Shown: piece by piece, positions 36,177 through 44,745 of the stretch
Position numbering within the stretch: position 1 is the stretch's first letter
Layout of the letters: each line of letters begins with the position of its first letter
DNA from: Jeotgalibacillus proteolyticus
GTDB taxonomy: Bacteria > Bacillota > Bacilli > Bacillales > Jeotgalibacillaceae
Assembly: GCF_002926065.1 (NCBI RefSeq)
Contig: NZ_PREZ01000005.1
Location: 1 to 64,000, forward strand
DNA: 64,000 nt
Direction: 5' to 3'
Made by a program: the position numbers and the translations under genes
Notes under the pieces: model-generated
The model's database searches: none
What the model saw: only the letters and a program-made list of their open reading frames with translations
Told to the model about the DNA's origin: nothing

Positions 36177-37079
36177 ATGCTCTATTTATTCATAATTGCC
36201 GTAATAGCCTTTGTATATGTCCTCTCCCGTTTGATTCTGCTGAAAAAAGAAATTAAACGTGCAGATCGTCAGCTGGGTCATGTAAACAAGCAACATACCG
36301 GAAAGAAGCTAACTGTTCATTTTTAAGACCGGGATTTTGAGGAACTGGCAAAGAAAATAAATAAACAGATTGATCTAACAAGATTGGCAGAGGCAAAAAG
36401 GCTCTCCAATGAAAATGAGTTAAAACAGGCGATTTCTCATTTTTCTCATGATATTCGTACGCCTATGACCTCCATCTTAGGCTATATTCAACTTCTGGAA
36501 TCAGACGAAATAAGTGATGAAGAAAAAAAGAACTATCTAGAAACTATAAAAAACAGTGCCGGAAGATTAAAGATTTTACTTGGGGATTTCTTCGAGCTCT
36601 CGGTTATTGAACAAGCTGATTATCCCATGAAAATGGAGAAGGTGCGCTTAAACGAGTTAATTACTGAGACACTGCTTGGTTTTTAACAGGAATTTAATAA
36701 AAAGTATATAAAGCCTGCGATCGATCTCAGAGAAAAAAACATTGTACTGAAGGCCGACTCATCTTCTTTTAAAAGGGTGATTGAAAATTTAATCGTAAAT
36801 GCGATTAGATACTCAACTGCTAATGTGAGTATCCAGCTGATAAAAACTGATTCAAACGTTCAACTTAAAATCTCAAATCCTGTTGATCAGCTTACGGAAG
36901 AGGATGTACATCGGATGTTTGACCGTTTTTATAAGACCGATCAGACAAGAACAGGCAGCGGTACTGGCCTTGGCTTCCCCATCGCAAAATGCTTAATGGA
37001 AAAAATGAATGGAAGCATTTACGCCGAATTCAAGGATAACCAATTAACCATGATTTGTGAATGGCATGATAAGCTGTAG
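36177..37079 (+). pseudogene. Sensor histidine kinase with two in-frame TAA codons
   Basis: A single frame of 300 codons from ATG 36177. An N-terminal membrane helix (LYLFIIAVIAFVYVLSRLI) is followed by a linker, H-box (ISHFSHDIRTPMTSILGYIQLL), N-box (VIENLIVNAIRYS) and G-box (GSGTGLGFPIAKCLMEKMNG). The frame is broken by TAA at 36324-36326 (between VHF and DRDFEEL) and again at 36684-36686 (between LLGF and QEFNKKY). Elsewhere the frame is clean. It resembles small one-TM kinases of antibiotic-sensing systems. No response regulator is adjacent. Confidence 0.85.
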
Positions 37080-37184
37080 AGGTTTTTAATGAATACGGGC
37101 CACCGCGTTGTAGTTTTCATGCTTAGCTCCTTTCGATTGGAGTGGCTGATCTCCACTCTCTCTGGTTGAAGTGTTTGTGTTTAG

Positions 37185-37664
37185 TTACCTATTACTATTA
37201 AATGCTTCACCATAGAATTCACGTAGCTCATCAGCGTTATCCTGCCACGTAATTGGTTCATTATTAATGATCTGAGCCAGTACATCCAGACACCTATGCC
37301 AACCTGCCGCAGTATTAATTGCCCATGCACCATCCTCAAAAGTATGGGTGAAAATCATTCGGCAGCCTTCTTTACCTTCCTCTAATGTGATGTAGATCTG
37401 GTCCTCCATTTCCTTGAAGCCAAATACATATGGTTCTTTTAAATCCGTAATCGTTCCAGAATAGGTCGTCCCTTCCCCATCATCAAAGGAAATTCGGCCT
37501 CCAATTCTCAGGTCCATTTCTCCAGTTGCAAAAGGGTACCATTCGGAAAAAACCTTAGGATTGGTTAGTGCAGAGTAGACCTCTTTTGCGCTTTTAGTGA
37601 ATAAACGTTCAAATCGCAACGCGTATCGATTGTTTGACTCTTGCAGCGTACCATAATTATTCAT
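37185..37664 (-). CDS. SRPBCC/AHSA1-like START-fold protein
   Basis: 159-160 aa with the AHSA1 pattern: FERLFTKSAKEVYSALTNPKVFSEWYPF at the N-terminus, then GTITDLKEPYVFGFKE, FTHTFEDGAWAINTAAGWHRCLDVLAQ and a C-terminal helix. It binds hydrophobic ligands in the family. No specific function can be assigned. Tandem ATG codons lie right after GGAG, so the start is 37667 or 37664. Confidence 0.85.
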   Translation of the reverse strand: MNNYGTLQESNNRYALRFERLFTKSAKEVYSALTNPKVFSEWYPFATGEMDLRIGGRISFDDGEGTTYSGTITDLKEPYVFGFKEMEDQIYITLEEGKEGCRMIFTHTFEDGAWAINTAAGWHRCLDVLAQIINNEPITWQDNADELREFYGEAFNSNR

Positions 37665-37770
37665 CATTCATTCTCCTTTCTTTCTTTGAAGGTCCTTTAC
37701 TAGTATTATCCTTTGTAATCTAGGTGCTTTAACCACTTGAGGGAAACAGAAAAACTGGAAAACACTCAGA

Positions 37771-39063
37771 TTACACGCTTTCATCCATCGCATCCTCAAT
37801 AAAAGCCTTTAGCACATGCAACGCAGACACGCAGTCGTTTAATGACGTCCATTCTTTCGGATTATGGCTGATGCCGTCCTTGCTTCTGACAAACAGCATC
37901 GCGGCCGGATATTTACTGCCAAGATTCATGGCGTCATGCCCTGCCCCGCTTGGAATATAAACAGGTTCAATTTCAAATTTGTGCAGCGCACTGGCGAGTT
38001 TGTCCTGAAGCTCTTTTTCAATCGGCAATGGCGTTATTCTTGTATTGACCTTTACGTTCACTTCAATGCTGCGCTCTGAAGCGATAGTTTTTGCTTTTTC
38101 AGTAATCAATTCAACAAGTCTGTCACGCGGTTCTTCCTGGATATCACGGCAGTCGACGATCATTTCTACCTGCTGGGCGATCACATTGACTCCATTTGGA
38201 TGAACATCAAGCTTTCCAACTGTTGCAACAGCTGTACCTGAAACCTCCCGAGGAAGATCCTCCAATTCTTTTATAAAAATTCCCGCAGCAATCAGCGGAT
38301 CCCGGCGTCCTGGCATCGGGGTATTTCCGGCATGTCCCGCTTCTCCGGTGAAAGCAATCTCAATCCAGGCAGGACCTGCAATGCCGCTGACAATGCCAAC
38401 AGGCTGGTCTTCTTGCTCAAGTATCTTCCCCTGCTCAATATGCAGCTCGATAAAGGTTTCGATTTGCCTGTTATGGTTTCTTGCCTCCAGGTACTGTTCG
38501 ACTGAGCTTCCATAGGATGTGATCACTTCTTCAAACGTGTTTCCTTCCGCATCCCGTAATATGTTCAATTCCTCAGCATCAATTTTCCCCATAAAAGCCC
38601 GGCTACCGGTCAAGCCCGTTTTAAAGCGCGAGCCTTCCTCGTCTGAAAAAATCGCGACCTCATACGGTTTTTCCGGTACATAGCCCTGTTCCTTCCAGGC
38701 TTCTGCCACCTCCAATGCGCCAAGTACACCAAGCGGACCGTCAAAATGCCCGCCGTTTGGCACGCTGTCCACATGAGAGCCTGACACAATGGAAGGTCCT
38801 GCATTTCGACCATCAAGCTTGCCAAATACATTTCCAGCACCATCTGTTGAAACAGTCAAGCCTGCTTCCTCCATCCACTTCATCACAAGCTCCTTCGCCT
38901 GCTTTTCAAGTGAGGAGTAGCCGGGACGTGTCACCCCGCCGCTTTCTGTTCTGCCGATCCTTGAAAGCTCATAAAGCCTTGAAGCCAATCGCTCCCCGTT
39001 TATCCCTGAGTAGCTTAATTCCGTGTTGTAATCCTGCATTAATTTCTTGTAAAATTGCTGCAT
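37771..39063 (-). CDS. M20-family amidase/N-carbamoylase (hydantoinase/carbamoylase type)
   Basis: 430 aa. The binuclear zinc-site motifs are SHVDSVPNGGHFDGPLGVLGALE (His, Asp), FSDEEGSRF (Glu-Glu) and ELHIEQG (His). The C-terminal His is in GAGHDAMNLG. The dimerisation domain with AGHAGNTPMPGRRDP is typical of N-carbamoyl-L-amino-acid hydrolases and allantoate amidohydrolases. It releases ammonia and CO2 or amino acids from carbamoyl substrates. No hydantoinase or allantoinase gene is nearby, so the substrate is open. Confidence 0.92.
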   Translation of the reverse strand: MQQFYKKLMQDYNTELSYSGINGERLASRLYELSRIGRTESGGVTRPGYSSLEKQAKELVMKWMEEAGLTVSTDGAGNVFGKLDGRNAGPSIVSGSHVDSVPNGGHFDGPLGVLGALEVAEAWKEQGYVPEKPYEVAIFSDEEGSRFKTGLTGSRAFMGKIDAEELNILRDAEGNTFEEVITSYGSSVEQYLEARNHNRQIETFIELHIEQGKILEQEDQPVGIVSGIAGPAWIEIAFTGEAGHAGNTPMPGRRDPLIAAGIFIKELEDLPREVSGTAVATVGKLDVHPNGVNVIAQQVEMIVDCRDIQEEPRDRLVELITEKAKTIASERSIEVNVKVNTRITPLPIEKELQDKLASALHKFEIEPVYIPSGAGHDAMNLGSKYPAAMLFVRSKDGISHNPKEWTSLNDCVSALHVLKAFIEDAMDESV

Positions 39064-39177
39064 CTAAACACCTCTCTGTCTTACCATATTTTTTCTTTTT
39101 TTGATCGTATAAGAAGAAATTGAATATGTACAGTATTATCCCTTAAAATCACCCCATGCTGAGTATGAATAGAAATA

Positions 39178-39206
39178 TTGACAATATTTTAATTTTCTAT
39201 TATTAT
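39178..39206 (+). promoter_or_regulatory. Sigma-A promoter for the HTH-psd operon
   Basis: TTGACA (39178-39183), 17 bp, TATTAT (39201-39206). It overlaps the imperfect palindrome TTATTATC-AATATC-GATAACAATAA, which could be an autoregulatory operator for the HTH protein. Confidence 0.75.
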
Positions 39207-39240
39207 CAATATCGATAACAATAATAAAAGGATTGATTAT

Positions 39241-39792
39241 GTGACTAAAGAAAAAATGGATTTGATATTACACCCTATCCGCATGCAAGTTATTCAACAA
39301 CTTTCTAAAGGGGCAGCTACCGTCAACCAGCTTAAGGATTGGCTGCCGGATATACCTCCTGCAACTCTTTATCGACATTTGAACATACTAAAAACTAATG
39401 GAATCATTTTTGTTATTGAGGAACGGAAAATACGTGGTGCAGTTGAAAGAACTTATGCTCTTGAGAAGGAAAACCCTATTATGTCTTTAGAGGATTTAAC
39501 TCAAATGTCCGGGGAAGAACATTTAAAAATATTTATGACATTCTTATCTAATGTTACGGGACAAGCAAAAAATTATCTTCTTGGCAATCCGGATTTAGCT
39601 AATGATCCATTTGGCTACAATCAGTTGGACCTATATTTGACAAAAGAAGAGCTTGGAGAATTAAACAATAAAATGAATGAGCTTCTTAAGCCATTCATAT
39701 CCAAACGGCCTTCAACACAAAATGAGAAAGTGGCACTTATACAAATGCTTTTACCTGACCCTACTACAACTAGAGGAAGTGACAAATACTAA
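39241..39792 (+). CDS. ArsR-type HTH transcriptional regulator
   Basis: 183 aa, GTG start with AAAGGA 8 nt upstream. The N-terminal winged helix (about residues 8-75) has ILHPIRMQVIQQLSKGAATVNQLKDWLPDIPPATLYRHLNIL. The C-terminal helical half may bind a ligand or dimerise. The stop overlaps the psd ATG by one base, so it is co-translated with a phospholipid enzyme gene. It probably autoregulates through the palindrome at its promoter. Confidence 0.88.
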   Translation: MTKEKMDLILHPIRMQVIQQLSKGAATVNQLKDWLPDIPPATLYRHLNILKTNGIIFVIEERKIRGAVERTYALEKENPIMSLEDLTQMSGEEHLKIFMTFLSNVTGQAKNYLLGNPDLANDPFGYNQLDLYLTKEELGELNNKMNELLKPFISKRPSTQNEKVALIQMLLPDPTTTRGSDKY

Positions 39793-40571
39793 TGTTAACC
39801 CGATTTTACCGAAAAGTATTTGAACTAAACGGGCACCCCATCGTTGCGAATACGTTAAGAAAGTTTGCACAATCATCCATCAGCAAAGCATTTATCCCTT
39901 CATTTACACGGCTTTATAAGTTGAACTTACAGGAAGCAAGCAGAGAAATTCATGAATATAAGTCGCTGCATGATCTTTTCACACGGGAACTGAAAACGGA
40001 TATACGACCTATAGCCAATTCTCCAGATGCGTTCATCAGCCCTTGCGACAGCGTTTTATCTGTTGTAAATCATTTAACTACGGAGAGCATATTCTTAGTG
40101 AAAGGCCAGGAGTATACTGTAGCAGAATTGCTAGGATCAAAAAAGGCAGCGGAAGCATATTCAGGAGGCCAGGTTCTAATTTTTTATTTAAGCCCTGTCG
40201 ATTACCATCGTGTTCATGTACCAATTGATGCAGAAGTTACAGATGCTTACACCTTGGGGAAGGAAGCAGCGCCTGTGAATAATCTTGGTTTACGGTACGG
40301 GCTTCGCCCATTAACACGAAACTACCGATTAGTAACGAATTTTAAAGCGGCCGGGTATCCGTTTGCCCATGTTATGGTAGGTGCTCTAAACGTAAATTCG
40401 ATTGAGAGAACGAATACAAATCGTGTTGTTAAACGTGGCGATCCTTATGGTTATTTTTCATTTGGTTCTACTGTTGTGATCTGTGTGCCAAAAGACGCCT
40501 TTTCGTTTACAGGAAAGATAGGACCGGTAAAAATGGGCGAGGAGATCGGGAAATGGCAGGGAGTCAAGTAA
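39792..40571 (+). CDS. psd: Phosphatidylserine decarboxylase proenzyme
   Basis: 259 aa. The His of SPVDYHRVHVP is conserved. The self-cleavage site is in FGSTVVICV near residue 235, where Ser becomes the pyruvoyl group (LGST in many homologues). It makes phosphatidylethanolamine at the membrane. The length matches Bacillus Psd, but the usual partner pssA is absent and an HTH gene is coupled instead. Confidence 0.92.
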   Translation: MLTRFYRKVFELNGHPIVANTLRKFAQSSISKAFIPSFTRLYKLNLQEASREIHEYKSLHDLFTRELKTDIRPIANSPDAFISPCDSVLSVVNHLTTESIFLVKGQEYTVAELLGSKKAAEAYSGGQVLIFYLSPVDYHRVHVPIDAEVTDAYTLGKEAAPVNNLGLRYGLRPLTRNYRLVTNFKAAGYPFAHVMVGALNVNSIERTNTNRVVKRGDPYGYFSFGSTVVICVPKDAFSFTGKIGPVKMGEEIGKWQGVK

Positions 40572-40626
40572 TTTGGTTAAAATTGCTTTAGAAACGGATC
40601 CGTCTCCCTTTACTTATCAAACAACA

Positions 40627-41290
40627 TTACGCCTGAGAAGTAACCGGATGTTTCACGTGAAATGGATATTTATGATTGCCATTTGCTCTAACAAACAGTA
40701 CATGATCTCCATTCACTACCTGACTTTTTGTGGTGATATTTTTGTTATCAGGCGTATAATGAAAAACAATTTTACTCGTATCCTTGCTGCTGATCCTTGA
40801 AAGAATAGCTTCGATGTCGATTTCGTTTTTACTAATCACATCGTAAAGATCGATTTGCTTTCCTTCCTTTGTATAAATGATAACCGCGTCTTCCTCTTCC
40901 AGATAATAGAGGTCATCTGGAAATATATAGATGCAATAAAACATGAGAATCCCTTGAGCATTTTGTGTACTGAAACGGTTGGATACTGGAACTCTTTCCG
41001 TTGCAAGTCTATAAATAAAGTTGAGGTGGTAAGGATCTCTGCCATCCAGTTTCCGAATGCCTCCTGCAGTGGGCTTGGTCCAGGAATAGTCCATTGAGAA
41101 CTGAACCTCCTCAACCCTCTCGAAACCGAATTTAGGATAGAAATCCAGCACACTTTGATTGGCGAACAAGTACATGAGGTCATAACGATTCTCGTATTCC
41201 TGTAGTACCTTATTCATTAATTTTGCTGAAAGCCCGCGGTTCCGGTAGTCTGGGTGGGTCATAACTGTTCCAAAAAGGAAATTAATGTTA
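40627..41290 (-). pseudogene. GNAT acetyltransferase lacking its N-terminal part
   Basis: About 220 codons. The acetyl-CoA-binding motif A (VMTHPDYRNRGLSAKLMNKV) occurs almost at the start, whereas GNAT enzymes carry about 60-90 residues before it. The rest continues with SVLDFYPKFGFE and a C-terminal domain of about 140 residues. The homology breaks at the 22-bp repeat CCAAAAAGGAAATTAATGTT, which recurs at 42884. Presumed inactive fragment. Confidence 0.7.
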
Positions 41291-41345
41291 AACTGTAAGA
41301 AGGTAAAAAACAATGAACTAGATCTATTAAAAGGAGGACTCCATA

Positions 41346-41700
41346 TAAAAAAGAAAATTCTATTATTAGTTTTCGTACCAGTTCTTATTATTGGTGCAGG
41401 GCTGGGGTATTATTTGAATGAAAAATATAATAGTACTTATGGTGCTTGGAATGTTAATTGGGGCTTCGAAGTTCCAAAGCCGTCACAAATGACGAATGTA
41501 ATTGAAAGCGATCCGATTTTTCAAGGTGACGGAGAAGCTTATAGAATTGCAGATTATAGTGAAAACAAAGTAGAAAAAGTCAAAAACAAAACCCATTGGG
41601 AACAAATAGATAGAGCTGCTTTTAACCAGGTGTCAAAGCGAATTTCTCGTTTTCAAGAAGACGTTCGTGAGATTCATGATGAAGAAGATGCTTACACAAA
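41346..41700 (+). pseudogene. Membrane-anchored protein fragment without a standard start codon
   Basis: AAAGGAGG (41330-41337) is followed 7-8 bases later by ATA rather than ATG. Downstream, KKKILLLVFVPVLIIGAGLGYYLNEKY is a signal anchor, followed by an extracytoplasmic domain (GAWNVNWGFEVPKPSQM). After ISRFQEDVREIHDEEDAYTK the frame runs antisense into the rsbT-like fragment, so the 3' end is lost. Start mutated, end truncated. Family not recognised. Confidence 0.55.
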
Positions 41701-42043
41701 GGTTTTTAACGGCGGGCAGTCCTGCTCCGAGACTTCCGGATGTGGTGAAGCCTTGTTTCATCGCCAAGTGGATGTTTTGGATTCCTGGTCCTGAATCAAT
41801 AGCTATGATTCGAATTCCTTTTTTTATCTGTTTTTGGATCGTCTGAAATTGAAAATGTCCGTCTCCTGCATAGCAATAAGTATTTCGGGCAAGCTCTGAC
41901 GCAGCGGTCAGAATTCTTGCTTGATTGGCGGATTTAAACTGCATGAGCTGGCTTAACTCTCTTGCTGTACTGCGGGCAATAATAATATCGTCTTCTTTCT
42001 GGATCGGAATCACAAGAATTTGATCTGCCTGTTGACTATTCAT
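41690..42043 (-). pseudogene. RsbT-like serine kinase (anti-sigma switch), 3'-truncated
   Basis: HATPase-type kinase close to RsbT: IARSTARELSQLMQFKSANQARILTAASELARNTY holds the N-box, then IAIDSGPGIQN and GFTTSGSLGAGLPAVKNL form the G-boxes. After VKNL the RsbT ending is replaced by unrelated sequence (IFFIMNLTNVF). GGGGGG precedes the ATG at 42043. RsbT phosphorylates STAS proteins such as the RsbR paralogue at 21.2 kb. This copy probably cannot function. Confidence 0.75.
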
Positions 42044-42080
42044 TTATTCCCCCCTAGCATACGTCCCCGTATTAATGGAT

Positions 42081-42120
42081 AAAAAAAGCCAAAAGAAAGT
42101 AAGGTACCTTTCTTTTGGCT
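42081..42120 (-). terminator. Terminator between the DUF2294-like and rsbT-like fragments
   Basis: AGCCAAAAGAAAG/CTTTCTTTTGGCT 13-bp stem with an 8-nt loop, followed on the minus strand by a T tract (42081-42087). Confidence 0.88.
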
Positions 42121-42172
42121 CATGTCTAGTTCTGTCGCCTAGTTTATTACTGCCATTATGGATGATGAGGTT

Positions 42173-42478
42173 TTATGATAAACAGAAACACACTTTTGTC
42201 CCGGTCAAAATCCCAGGAGGTAAAAGTTTTTCGAAATCGGCTTTAAGAAGGCTTTGAAGCTGTTTTTTATGCTCATCTATTATTCCCTTCTCCAGATTTC
42301 GTTTGGCGAGAACTAAAATTTCCGGGTAACCGATCTTACTAATCTCTTTTTCAATTGGAATGAGAATACCGCTGCGTACCACAATCAATGTTCTCGGATT
42401 CAGCAGGCAGGAATAAACATTGACCGGAGCTTTTTGCGCTTTAATGCTGATCTCAATAATTTCATTATGGACCTCCAA
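42173..42478 (-). pseudogene. DUF2294-like fragment
   Basis: 101-codon frame, TTG at its 5' end and no convincing start. VNVYSCLLNPRTLIVVRSGILIPIEKEI and the following KRNLEKGIIDEHKKQL resemble one DUF2294 repeat (kgp..V....iv..GvLtpiEK.l). It ends abruptly (TGTKVCFCLS), so N- and C-terminal parts are missing. Family call tentative. Confidence 0.4.
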
Positions 42479-42574
42479 GTGCTGCTGTTTTCCTGAGAGT
42501 CAGGAGCAATTCCTGCGAACATACCCGTTTGAGTCGATAAATTCCAGTCGTAATAAGGCGAAAGGGTTGGATGA

Positions 42575-42721
42575 ATGAGCCAGGATCTTGAATTGATCTT
42601 AATGAAAAGAGAGCTTCAAAGACTGCAAGAGGATTATCTTAACTGCAGCAATCAGGTTTTAAAGAATCCATTGAAAATGGACATCGAACTTTTGAGTGCT
42701 TTTTTCTCTCAATATGCTTAG
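42575..42721 (+). CDS. Hypothetical 48-aa helical micro-protein
   Basis: AAAGGG precedes the ATG at 42575. SQDLELILMKRELQRLQEDY...IELLSAFFSQYA gives two helices with the same layout as the 49-aa ORF at 34583. The leader also shares AGTCGTAATAA(A/G)GC with sequence near 34892. Possibly a small regulator of the Spo0E-like size class, but without SQELD. Confidence 0.5.
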   Translation: MSQDLELILMKRELQRLQEDYLNCSNQVLKNPLKMDIELLSAFFSQYA

Positions 42722-42981
42722 AAAGCGTAACTCTCTTTAACCTTTTTTTACAGTGCCCTCTTCTTCAAAAACACAATTATGTCTTATAGCAGGGAAGAAT
42801 TGGATGAATGATTTAGCTGATGAATAAGAAATTTAATATACCTAACAGGTGCATTCCTTTATTAAGGGTGCTTTTTTTGTGAACCAAAAAGGAAATTAAT
42901 GTTAATGTAAGGTATAATTAAATTAGTTTCCTACTTAAATTTTCTCACACCAGTCTAATGACTAAAAAAGGAGGCTGCCAA

Positions 42982-43494
42982 ATGACAAGCGAATTCTCCG
43001 TAATGGATTTTGAAATCATCACTGAACGGCTTTCCATGCGTTTATGGGAGGAAATGGATGCATCCTGGTATAGGGAACTTGTCGGGGAACGTGGAGTTGA
43101 TGAGCCAACTTTTGAAGAGGCTTGCGAACGTGTGATGAGTTTACGCGCGAGTGCATTGGAAAACGGGATTAGTTTACTTCCAATTCGCCGCAAAGATGAA
43201 GGCGATATTATTGGCTATTGTGGATTAATTATTGGACGTTCTACTTTAGAAGAGCCGGAAATTGCTTATGAATTATTCAAAAGAGCCCACGGAAAAGGCT
43301 ATGCCACAGAAGCCGCTTCAGCCATTATCGAAGCTGCAGCTGCCACTGGACGTAAACGTCTGTGGGCTACTGTAGGGTCCTGGAACAGGGCTTCCTTTCG
43401 TGTTCTCGAAAAGATTGGCTTCACGCGTCAGCATAGTACCTGGAAAGATGATGGTGAGGAAATTGTTTGGAATATGCGTGAACTTTCATTGTAG
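42982..43494 (+). CDS. GNAT acetyltransferase (RimJ/RimL-like)
   Basis: 170 aa from the ATG at 42982 (GGAGG 7-8 nt upstream; the longer frame lacks a site). It begins FEIITERLSMRLWEEMDASWY, has IAYELFKRAHGKGYATEAASAII as the acetyl-CoA motif, and WATVGSWNRASFRVLEKIGFTRQ as the C-terminal wedge. Acetylates a protein N-terminus, sugar or antibiotic. Target unknown. Confidence 0.9.
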   Translation: MTSEFSVMDFEIITERLSMRLWEEMDASWYRELVGERGVDEPTFEEACERVMSLRASALENGISLLPIRRKDEGDIIGYCGLIIGRSTLEEPEIAYELFKRAHGKGYATEAASAIIEAAAATGRKRLWATVGSWNRASFRVLEKIGFTRQHSTWKDDGEEIVWNMRELSL

Positions 43495-43593
43495 CGTTCA
43501 CCTTTTTGCCTATTACTACCCTACACTGATAGCACATTCACTTGTGTTATATTATTTAATTCTCTAAAACGGGAATCTATTAACAATCTTTCA

Positions 43594-43794
43594 CTAATCT
43601 GATTTATCCTCAACCTCATTGCTCAACCATTTTTCTTCCGCCTGGTATCTACGCAAGGTATCTGTAATAGCATCTTTAACGACCCTTGGATAATTATTAT
43701 GGATTTCCATTTCCAGTCCAGTGATATCGACTCTAAGTAATTCGAGTGTTTTCACCTTATCTTCCATAGACATATATTGATAGATTTTTCTCAT
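43594..43794 (-). CDS. Hypothetical 66-aa protein
   Basis: Start at ATG 43794 with AGAGGTG upstream. Soluble, helical and acidic at the C-terminus (QYMSMEDKVKTLELLRVDITGLEMEIHNNYP...WLSNEVEDKSD). It lies just downstream of the MerR gene in the same orientation, 50 bases after its stop. Unknown family. Confidence 0.6.
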   Translation of the reverse strand: MRKIYQYMSMEDKVKTLELLRVDITGLEMEIHNNYPRVVKDAITDTLRRYQAEEKWLSNEVEDKSD

Positions 43795-43843
43795 GAAGTA
43801 CACCTCTATTTAACCCATTAAAATTCCTGCCATCCATTTAGCC

Positions 43844-44602
43844 TTACGAATTATCATTTTTATCCCCATAATACGCTTTTAATTCTTTATAAATATAATC
43901 AGCTATGTTTTCCGGAAAATAATTATTGAATTCATGCTTGTACTTCGCAAGGAAGTTTTCATCTTCTATTAGCGTTAAAAAGTTTCTGTCTGTGGGCAAA
44001 AGGTTATACATTTCGTTTAGAATTTCCTGCGCTTTTTCCCTGCTTTCAGGATCATCATTTTGAACAGTATTACTAATTGTTTGAATTAAATACCATACTT
44101 TCTGATCCATTTTCTCCTGATAATCTGGATGATAAAGCAGCTTTATATCTTCCAGGAGCTCCTTGTTATCTGCAAAATGTTCTTCCATCGCCTGGATTTG
44201 TGATTTTTCTCGTCTAAACAAATCAAGCATGATAAAAGCAAATTCATCCAGGTCATCTTCAGAAATTCCTTCAATGCTATAGAGACGATCCATTCTCGTA
44301 ATGACTTCAAGCTTGTCATTTAATTCTGCTTGTTTTTTCTTAATTAGCTGCTTCTGTAATCGTAATAACTCGCGACTTTTCATCCTCTGATTAACCATTT
44401 GCTCTTTTATTTCATTTAGAGATAGGCCCAAATGCTTTAAGATCATGATTTGCTGGAAAAATTCCCAGTCTGATCGTGTATATACTTTCCGACCACTATT
44501 ATTAAATTTCCCGGGGGTTAGTAAGCCCAATTTATCGTAATATCGCAGAGTTCGAACGGTTGAACCAACTAATTTAGCAAACTGACCAATTGTTACTTCC
44601 AT
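43844..44602 (-). CDS. MerR-family regulator with TipAS-like effector domain
   Basis: 252 aa. The N-terminal MerR winged helix is IGQFAKLVGSTVRTLRYYDKLGLLTPGKFNNSGRKVY, then a dimerisation coiled coil (about 75-115) and a helical C-terminal drug-binding TipAS-like domain. It is divergent from the MFS transporter. Both promoters have the 19-bp spacer of MerR-controlled genes with a shared palindrome, so it most likely senses a compound and induces the pump and itself. Confidence 0.9.
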   Translation of the reverse strand: MEVTIGQFAKLVGSTVRTLRYYDKLGLLTPGKFNNSGRKVYTRSDWEFFQQIMILKHLGLSLNEIKEQMVNQRMKSRELLRLQKQLIKKKQAELNDKLEVITRMDRLYSIEGISEDDLDEFAFIMLDLFRREKSQIQAMEEHFADNKELLEDIKLLYHPDYQEKMDQKVWYLIQTISNTVQNDDPESREKAQEILNEMYNLLPTDRNFLTLIEDENFLAKYKHEFNNYFPENIADYIYKELKAYYGDKNDNS

Positions 44603-44621
44603 TTGGACACCTCCTTTCTCA

Positions 44622-44652
44622 ATTATAGCTTGTTACGTAAGGTCACAATCAA
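44622..44652 (-). promoter_or_regulatory. MerR-type autoregulatory promoter
   Basis: On the minus strand TTGATT, 19 bp, TATAAT. The spacer holds GTGACCTTACGTAACAAG with the palindrome TTACGTAA. Confidence 0.8.
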
Positions 44653-44681
44653 GGTTTCCAAAATTGATGGAAAAGAAGAGT

Positions 44682-44712
44682 TTGCATACGACGTTACGTC
44701 ACAATTTATCAT
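44682..44712 (+). promoter_or_regulatory. MerR-type promoter of the MFS transporter
   Basis: TTGCAT (44682-44687), 19 bp, TATCAT (44707-44712). The spacer contains GACGTTACGTC, a near-match to the operator in the divergent promoter (shared TTGTGAC...TACGT half-sites). Confidence 0.82.
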
Positions 44713-44745
44713 TGTTCTATATTCAACTTGAGAGGAAGGTTAAGT

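Noticed and set aside
36177-37079. Recoded TAA or programmed readthrough in the histidine kinase
   Set aside because: No readthrough context, and all other genes use TAA as a normal stop. Pseudogene or sequence error is simpler.
41285-41794. 169-aa plus ORF as an intact gene
   Set aside because: The first residues precede the ribosome site and the last ~30 residues are antisense to the rsbT-like fragment. Only the middle is credible coding sequence.
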